Positions 59,572 through 64,000 of a stretch of DNA of 64,000 bases are shown here, one piece after another (position 1 is the first letter of the stretch; every line of letters starts with the position of its first letter). The notes under the pieces were generated by a model, which saw only the letters and a list, made by a program, of their open reading frames with translations, did not search any database and was not told where the DNA came from. Both the position numbers and the translations under genes were made by a program. The stretch covers positions 5,270,001-5,334,000 of the forward strand of contig NZ_CP022958.1 of assembly GCF_006496635.1 (NCBI RefSeq), read 5' to 3'. The DNA is from Azoarcus sp. DD4 (lineage in GTDB: Bacteria; Pseudomonadota; Gammaproteobacteria; Burkholderiales; Rhodocyclaceae).

Positions 59572-59577
59572 AAAGGA

Positions 59578-59853
59578 GCCCCCACGCTTGCCACTGCGTG
59601 GCGGCGCTGCCCCCCAAGGGGGCTGTTTTGCCTTGGGGCGGCCCGACGGCAAAACGGCAAGCCCCCACGCTTGCCACTGCGTGGCGGCGCTGCCCCCCAA
59701 GGAGGCTGTCTTGCCTTGGGGCGGCCCGGCTGCAAAACGGCGAGCCCCCACGCTTGCCACTGCGTGGCGGCGCTGCCCCCAAGGGGGCTGTCTTGCCTTG
59801 GGGCGGCCCGACCGCAAAACGGCAAGCCCCCACGCTTGCCACTGCGTGGCGGC
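59578..59853. repeat. 82-83-bp tandem repeat array (3 full units plus a partial)
   Basis: Units start at 59578, 59661, 59744 and 59826. Each begins gcccccacgcttgccactg and contains ctgccccccaagggggctg and gccttggggcggccc, followed by a short variable tail with caaaacgg. The fourth unit is cut after its first 27 bases. The block order matches the 79-bp array at 46490. It fills the gap between the convergent Aer-like and napC genes (59572-59880), where it could form strong hairpins in both transcripts. Confidence 0.93.
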
Positions 59854-59880
59854 GGGCGTGCCGACCCGCCGCCACCGACT

Positions 59881-60534
59881 TTATTGCGATTGCGCCGGCT
59901 GCTGCGGTGCAGCCTGTTGCGGCGCCGCCGGATGGAAGACCTCGGGAGCCACCGAGTCGCGCCCGGCGCCGATTTCCTGCTCGATCGGCGGCAGCGAGTG
60001 GGCGATGCCCTTGTGGCAATCGATGCAGGTCTGCCCGGCCGACAGCCCGGCCTGGTGCATCTTGTTGGAGCGCCGGCCCTGCACCGAGTAGTCGAAGTAC
60101 TCGTAGTTGTGGCAGTTGCGGCATTCCTGCGAGTTGTTGGCCTTCATCCGCCGCCATTCGTTCTGCGCCAGCTGCAGGCGCTTGGCGTTGAACTTCTCCG
60201 GCGTGTCGATCGAACCCAGCATCTTGTGCCAGACCTCGTTCGACGCCTTGATCTTGCGGACGATCTTCGGCCCCCACTCCTTGGGCACATGGCAGTCCGG
60301 GCAAGTCGCCCGCACGCCGGTACGGTTCTGGTAGTGGATGGTGTTGCGGTACTCGCGATAGACGTTTTCCTCCATCTCGTGGCAGGAGATGCAGAACTGC
60401 TCCTTGTTGGTCATCTCCAGGGCCCAGTTGAAGCCGCCCCAGAAGATGATGCCGCCGACGAAGGCCACCCCGAGCAGACCCCAGCCTGCCCGGCGCAGCT
60501 TGGCCCACAGACCGCTGTTGTTGTTATCCGTCAT
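59881..60534 (-). CDS. napC: tetraheme cytochrome NapC
   Basis: A 217-residue NapC/NirT-family cytochrome: N-terminal membrane helix (about 17-35) and four CxxCH sites (48-52, 78-82, 138-142, 170-174). It passes electrons from membrane quinol to NapAB in the periplasm. The tail after the fourth heme is Ala/Gln/Pro-rich. It ends the nap operon in the window (order napA-G-H-B-C) just beside a tandem repeat array. Confidence 0.96.
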   Translation of the reverse strand: MTDNNNSGLWAKLRRAGWGLLGVAFVGGIIFWGGFNWALEMTNKEQFCISCHEMEENVYREYRNTIHYQNRTGVRATCPDCHVPKEWGPKIVRKIKASNEVWHKMLGSIDTPEKFNAKRLQLAQNEWRRMKANNSQECRNCHNYEYFDYSVQGRRSNKMHQAGLSAGQTCIDCHKGIAHSLPPIEQEIGAGRDSVAPEVFHPAAPQQAAPQQPAQSQ

Positions 60535-60556
60535 GACAGTCCCCGTTCTGTTGGCT

Positions 60557-61009
60557 CTAGCGCAGGCCTTCGGCGCGCTGGAACTTGTTGGTCACCAGCG
60601 GCTGGGCATCGGTCTGCGGCACATGGCACTGCATGCAGAAGTAGCGCCGCGGCGAGATGTTGGAAAGCTCGCCACCGTCGCGGTCCTTGAAGTGGGTCAG
60701 GCTGACCTTGGTCGCACCGGTCTCCTGATAGCGGCTCCAGGCGTGACAGTCCATGCAGCGGTTGAAGTTCTTGGTGACCTCGTAGCCTTCGGTCTTGTGC
60801 GGAATCAGCGGCGGCTGCTGCACGTAGTCGCGCGGGATCGGCGCGCGGTCGGGAATCGGCTTGTAGCTGCCGGGCGCCACTTCCGGCGCCGACACGTCGT
60901 TGCCGCGTATGCTCTTGACGCCTTCCGCGATCGCGGCGGGCGGGACGGCAGCGCCGATGCCGAGGGCGGCAATGAGCGCAATCACGAGTTGGCGGGTGGG
61001 TTTGTTCAT
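60557..61009 (-). CDS. napB: diheme cytochrome NapB
   Basis: A 150-residue periplasmic cytochrome: signal peptide (about 1-28, ending AIAEG), PIPRDYVQQPPLIPHKTEGY typical of NapB, and two heme sites CMDCH (85-89) and CMQCH (125-129). It is the small subunit of periplasmic nitrate reductase, relaying electrons from NapC/NapGH to NapA. The ATG overlaps the napH stop by four bases. Confidence 0.96.
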   Translation of the reverse strand: MNKPTRQLVIALIAALGIGAAVPPAAIAEGVKSIRGNDVSAPEVAPGSYKPIPDRAPIPRDYVQQPPLIPHKTEGYEVTKNFNRCMDCHAWSRYQETGATKVSLTHFKDRDGGELSNISPRRYFCMQCHVPQTDAQPLVTNKFQRAEGLR

Positions 61010-61953
61010 GACTCGCTCCTGTTGAATCGGGTCGTAATACGGAAAACGTCCTTGCCGCAGACATCGACGCAGCGCCCGCAGGTGGTGCAGTCGCCGTCGA
61101 GGATCAGCGGGTGGTCCTGCCCCACGCCCTTGAGCGCGGGACGGATGACCTGGGGTTCGGGGCAGACTGCGAAGCAGTCCATGCAGTCGTTGCAGGCGCT
61201 GCGCCGCGCCGCCGACACGCGCACGGTGGCAGCCCGGCCGAGCAGGCCGTAGAAGGCCCCCTGCGGGCACAGGTGGCCGCACCAGCCGCGCGGGGCGATC
61301 AGGAAGTCGTAGAAGAAGATGCCGCCGACGATGCCCCAGGCCAGGCCGAAACCGAAGATCAGGCCGCGGTGGAACATCGACACCGGATTCACCCACTCCC
61401 ACGCCAGGCTGCCGGTCACCGCCGCGGCGATCATGACGAAGGCCAGTAGCCAGTAGCGCGTGTTGCCGGCCGGCGCCTTGCCGCCCTTGAGGCCGAGCCG
61501 GCGCCGCAGCCAGGCCGCGGCGTCGGTGACGAGGTTCACCGGACACACCCAGGAACAGAACAGGCGGCCGCCGAACAGCAGGTAGAAGGCGAGCACGATG
61601 CCGCCGCCGATCAGCGCCTCGCGGTAGGGCAACTGGCCGGCGAAGAGGGATTGCGCCAGGACGAAGGGATCGGTGAGCGGCAGCACGCCGAGCGTGAGGC
61701 TGGACGTCAGGTTGCCCTTGACGATCCACCAGCCGAACCAGGGGCCGAGCAGGAACAGCGCGAGGATGCCGAGCTGGCTCGACCGACGCAGCAGCAGCCA
61801 TTTGTGCGCCCGCAGCCAGCCCTTGGTCGCGACCGCCTCCGCGCCGGGACGCGCCATGACCCCGCGCAGGGCGGCGCCACGCACGCTGGTCGGCGGCACC
61901 GGGTGGGCGCTGTCGGTAACGCTTTCGGTGGGCGTGTTCGCGGCGGCGTTCAT
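61006..61953 (-). CDS. napH: quinol dehydrogenase membrane subunit NapH
   Basis: A 315-residue membrane iron-sulfur protein with about four helices, FCSWVCPVN near residue 120 and GHLCPQGAFYG near 220, then two cytoplasmic [4Fe-4S] sites, CNDCMDCFAVCPE and CTTCGRCVDVCGKD. It oxidises quinol with NapG and supplies electrons to Nap. The N-terminal 45 residues before the first helix are longer than usual. Start and stop both overlap the neighbours (ATGA), showing tight coupling. Confidence 0.95.
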   Translation of the reverse strand: MNAAANTPTESVTDSAHPVPPTSVRGAALRGVMARPGAEAVATKGWLRAHKWLLLRRSSQLGILALFLLGPWFGWWIVKGNLTSSLTLGVLPLTDPFVLAQSLFAGQLPYREALIGGGIVLAFYLLFGGRLFCSWVCPVNLVTDAAAWLRRRLGLKGGKAPAGNTRYWLLAFVMIAAAVTGSLAWEWVNPVSMFHRGLIFGFGLAWGIVGGIFFYDFLIAPRGWCGHLCPQGAFYGLLGRAATVRVSAARRSACNDCMDCFAVCPEPQVIRPALKGVGQDHPLILDGDCTTCGRCVDVCGKDVFRITTRFNRSES

Positions 61954-62810
61954 GGCTTCCACCCCGAATCGAGGCCGCCACCCGGCGCGGCAGGAGCCGG
62001 CGCCGGCGTTGGCGTTTCGCCCGGCCGCAGGCGGGTGTCGCCATAGGCCTTGTCTTCCATGCCGCGCACCGGCAGTTCCACCTGCTCGCCGATCAGCGAA
62101 CCACCGGCGGCTTCCTTTTCCTCCCAGCCACGACGGTAGTGCTCGGCGCGCGAACCCTGCGCCAGCTTGACCGGCAGCACCTTGATCGCCGCCTCGCCCG
62201 GCAGCACGCAGGCCTTCTCGCACTTGCCGCAACCGGTGCAGTGATCCGAATGCACCGTCGGCAACAGCATGGCGTGACGGTCGGAGCGCGGGTTGTGCAT
62301 CTTCTCCAGCGTGATCGCCTTGTCGATCACCGGGCACACCCGGTAGCAGACGTCGCAGCGCAAGCCGAGAAAGTTGAGGCAGGTTTCATGGTCGATCAGC
62401 ACCGCCAGGCCCATGCGCGCCTTGCCGATCTCGGTCAGCCCGCGGTCGAGCGCGCCGGTGGGACAGGCCGCCACGCAGGGGATGTCCTCGCACATCTCGC
62501 ACGGCACCTTGCGCGCCTCGAAGTACGGCGTGCCGCTGGCAACCGCGTCGCCGAGGCGGGCGAGTTCGAGGGTGTCGTAGGGACAATCACGCACACACAG
62601 GCCGCAGCGCACGCAGGCGGCGAGGAAATCGCCTTCCGCGAGCGCGCCCGGCGGCCGCAGCGCGGTCGCCGGCAATGCCGACGCCTGGCGCGCATAGAGC
62701 CCCGCGCCCAGCGCCAGCAGGCCGGCACCGCCCGCCACGCCGGCCGCATCCTTGAGGAAGCGGCGGCGCGCACTCGGTTGCGGCGTGTCCTTGGTGGTGT
62801 CGTCTTTCAT
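61950..62810 (-). CDS. napG: periplasmic ferredoxin-type protein NapG
   Basis: A 286-residue protein with a Tat signal (RRRFLKDAAG near residue 16) and four [4Fe-4S] sites: CVRCGLCVRDCP, CEMCEDIPCVAACP, CDVCYRVCP and CTGCGKCEKACV. It is exported folded and works with NapH in electron transfer from quinol to the nitrate reductase. The start at 62810 begins the sequence before the twin-arginine motif; 163 bases separate it from napA. Confidence 0.95.
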   Translation of the reverse strand: MKDDTTKDTPQPSARRRFLKDAAGVAGGAGLLALGAGLYARQASALPATALRPPGALAEGDFLAACVRCGLCVRDCPYDTLELARLGDAVASGTPYFEARKVPCEMCEDIPCVAACPTGALDRGLTEIGKARMGLAVLIDHETCLNFLGLRCDVCYRVCPVIDKAITLEKMHNPRSDRHAMLLPTVHSDHCTGCGKCEKACVLPGEAAIKVLPVKLAQGSRAEHYRRGWEEKEAAGGSLIGEQVELPVRGMEDKAYGDTRLRPGETPTPAPAPAAPGGGLDSGWKP

Positions 62811-62838
62811 GATCCTGCAACGCGCTCGCAACCGGCAG

Positions 62839-62861
62839 CCGCCGTCCGGCCGTGCCGGGCG
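62839..62861 (-). promoter_or_regulatory. hairpin between napA and napG
   Basis: Ten-base arms (62839-62848 and 62852-62861) with one mismatch on the minus strand and a 3-base loop lie just upstream of napG in the nap transcript. No T run follows, so it may stabilise or segment the message rather than end it. Confidence 0.35.
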
Positions 62862-62973
62862 GCGTGCGGGCCGCGCACGCATCGTTCTCGCTGACTGGTA
62901 TGTGCCGCCGCCCACCGCGCGGCCACCCCGGGGGGCGTGACCGCATGCTGCGGGGCGGGCCGGCAACGCTTGC

Positions 62974-64000
62974 TCAGGCCTTCAGCACCTTCACCGCGCA
63001 CTTCTTGAAATCGGTTTCCTTCGAGATCGGGCAAGTGGCGTCCAGCGTGAGCTTGTTGATCAAGCGGCCTTCGTCGAAGAAGGGCACGAAGATCAGGCCC
63101 TTGGGCGGCTTGTTGCGGCCGCGCGTCTCCAGCCGGGCGACGACTTCGCCGCGCCGCGACACCAGCTTGACCGCCATGCCGCGCTGCAGGCCGCGCTGCG
63201 TGGCATCGTCCGGATGCATGAAGACCTGGGCCTCGGGCACGGAGCGGTGCAGTTCCGGCACGCGGCGGGTCATCGAGCCGGTGTGCCAGTGCTCCAGCAC
63301 GCGGCCGGTGCACAACCACATGTCGAACTCCTTGTCCGGCATCTCCGGCGGATCCTGGTAAGGCAGCGCGAACACCACCGCCTTGCCGTCCTTGTGGCCG
63401 TAGAACTTCACGCCCTCGCCCTGCTTGACGTAGGGGTCGTAGCCTTCGCGGAAGCGCCACAGGGTTTCCTTGCCCTCCACCACCGGCCAGCGCAGGCCGC
63501 GCGCCTTGTGATAGACGTCGAAGTCGGCGAGATCGTGACCGTGGCCGCGGCCGAACTGGGCGTATTCCTCGAACAGGCCTTTCTGCAGGTAGAAGCCGAG
63601 CGCCTTCGACTCGTCATTCATGTAGGCGGGAATGGCGTGGGCGTTGGCCTTGTCGACGTCGGCGAGCGGGAACTTGTTCACCGTGCCGTTGGCGTAGAGC
63701 ACGTCGAACAGGGTCTTGCCCTTGAATTCCGGCTTCTTGGCGATGAGTTCGGCCGGCCACACTTCCTCGACCTTGAAGCGCTTGGAGAACTCGATGTACT
63801 GCCACAGGTCGCTCTTGGCTTCGCCCGGCGCATTGACCTGCTGGCGCCAGAACTGGGTGCGGCGCTCGGCGTTGCCGAAGGCGCCTTCCTTCTCGGTCCA
63901 CATCGCCGAGGGCAGGATGAGGTCGGCAGACAGCGCCGACACCGTCGGATAGACGTCGGACACCACCACGAAGGCGTTCGGGTTGCGCCAGCCGGGGTAG
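62974..64000 (-). CDS. napA: periplasmic nitrate reductase catalytic subunit NapA, C-terminal part
   Basis: The frame is open to the window end, so only the last 341 or so residues of an expected 830 are present. They match NapA: WTEKEGAFGNAERRTQFW, KGLFEEYAQFGRGHGHDLA, GRVLEHWHTGSMTRRVPEL and the C-terminal DATCPISKETDFKKCAVKV. This is the molybdopterin-binding half of the enzyme that reduces nitrate to nitrite in the periplasm; the [4Fe-4S] site lies outside. It is followed by napG-H-B-C. Confidence 0.96.
   Translation of the reverse strand, partial: YPGWRNPNAFVVVSDVYPTVSALSADLILPSAMWTEKEGAFGNAERRTQFWRQQVNAPGEAKSDLWQYIEFSKRFKVEEVWPAELIAKKPEFKGKTLFDVLYANGTVNKFPLADVDKANAHAIPAYMNDESKALGFYLQKGLFEEYAQFGRGHGHDLADFDVYHKARGLRWPVVEGKETLWRFREGYDPYVKQGEGVKFYGHKDGKAVVFALPYQDPPEMPDKEFDMWLCTGRVLEHWHTGSMTRRVPELHRSVPEAQVFMHPDDATQRGLQRGMAVKLVSRRGEVVARLETRGRNKPPKGLIFVPFFDEGRLINKLTLDATCPISKETDFKKCAVKVLKA

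Overview
The window is very GC-rich, tightly packed DNA from a Gram-negative bacterium. A complete c-type cytochrome maturation operon, a periplasmic nitrate reductase operon, a type VI secretion system (T6SS) with a TagF/PppA/PpkA/FHA control module and a xanthomonadin/aryl-polyene-type pigment locus together point to a betaproteobacterium, most likely Rhodocyclales (Azoarcus/Thauera/Aromatoleum type). That placement is inferred from gene content and style, not from a marker gene.

Region 1 (1-35.0 kb) is a T6SS island. A rightward block starts with the end of a PAAR-like DUF4150 gene, then an unknown 111-aa gene, a DUF6484 gene, a TIGR02270 gene, the FHA gene tagH, the phosphatase pppA, a lipoprotein and, after a terminator, an outer-membrane-like protein. 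A leftward block reads tssJ-tssK-tssL-tssM-tagF-ppkA-like kinase. A second rightward block reads tssA-tssB-tssC-hcp-hcp-tagJ-tssE-tssF-tssG-clpV. It continues into an M35-like metallopeptidase, two paralogous small proteins (one cytosolic, one with a signal peptide) and a TPR-methyltransferase. A leftward three-gene set follows: a FecR-domain protein, a membrane c-heme/HAMP sensor and a soluble Ser/Thr kinase. No vgrG lies inside the window; it may lie just left of it.

Region 2 (35.2-46.4 kb) holds parts of an aryl-polyene/xanthomonadin-like pathway as two converging groups. Rightward are a ketoacyl synthase, a synthase-like partner without the active cysteine, a hotdog dehydratase, a ketoreductase and a cation/proton antiporter, then argC. 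Leftward are a BamE-like lipoprotein, a tryptophan-halogenase-like flavoprotein, a chorismatase, a MipA/OmpV protein, a PlsC-type acyltransferase and a family 2 glycosyltransferase. Acyl carrier protein, acyl-ACP ligase and exporter genes are absent here.

Region 3 (46.4-50.0 kb) starts with a tandem array of 79-bp repeats, followed by an Lrp/AsnC regulator divergent from dadA and an alanine racemase gene, a D/L-alanine catabolic unit. Region 4 (50.0-57.5 kb) is the leftward ccmABCDEFGHI operon plus a small cysteine-rich protein. Region 5 (57.5-64 kb) holds an Aer-like energy-taxis receptor, a second tandem repeat array and the leftward napAGHBC genes (napA cut by the window end). The Ccm system attaches heme to the NapB/NapC cytochromes and presumably to the heme sensor near the T6SS.

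A GC-rich palindromic repeat family occurs as two tandem arrays and two solo copies, and a MITE-like foldback element sits between tssG and clpV.
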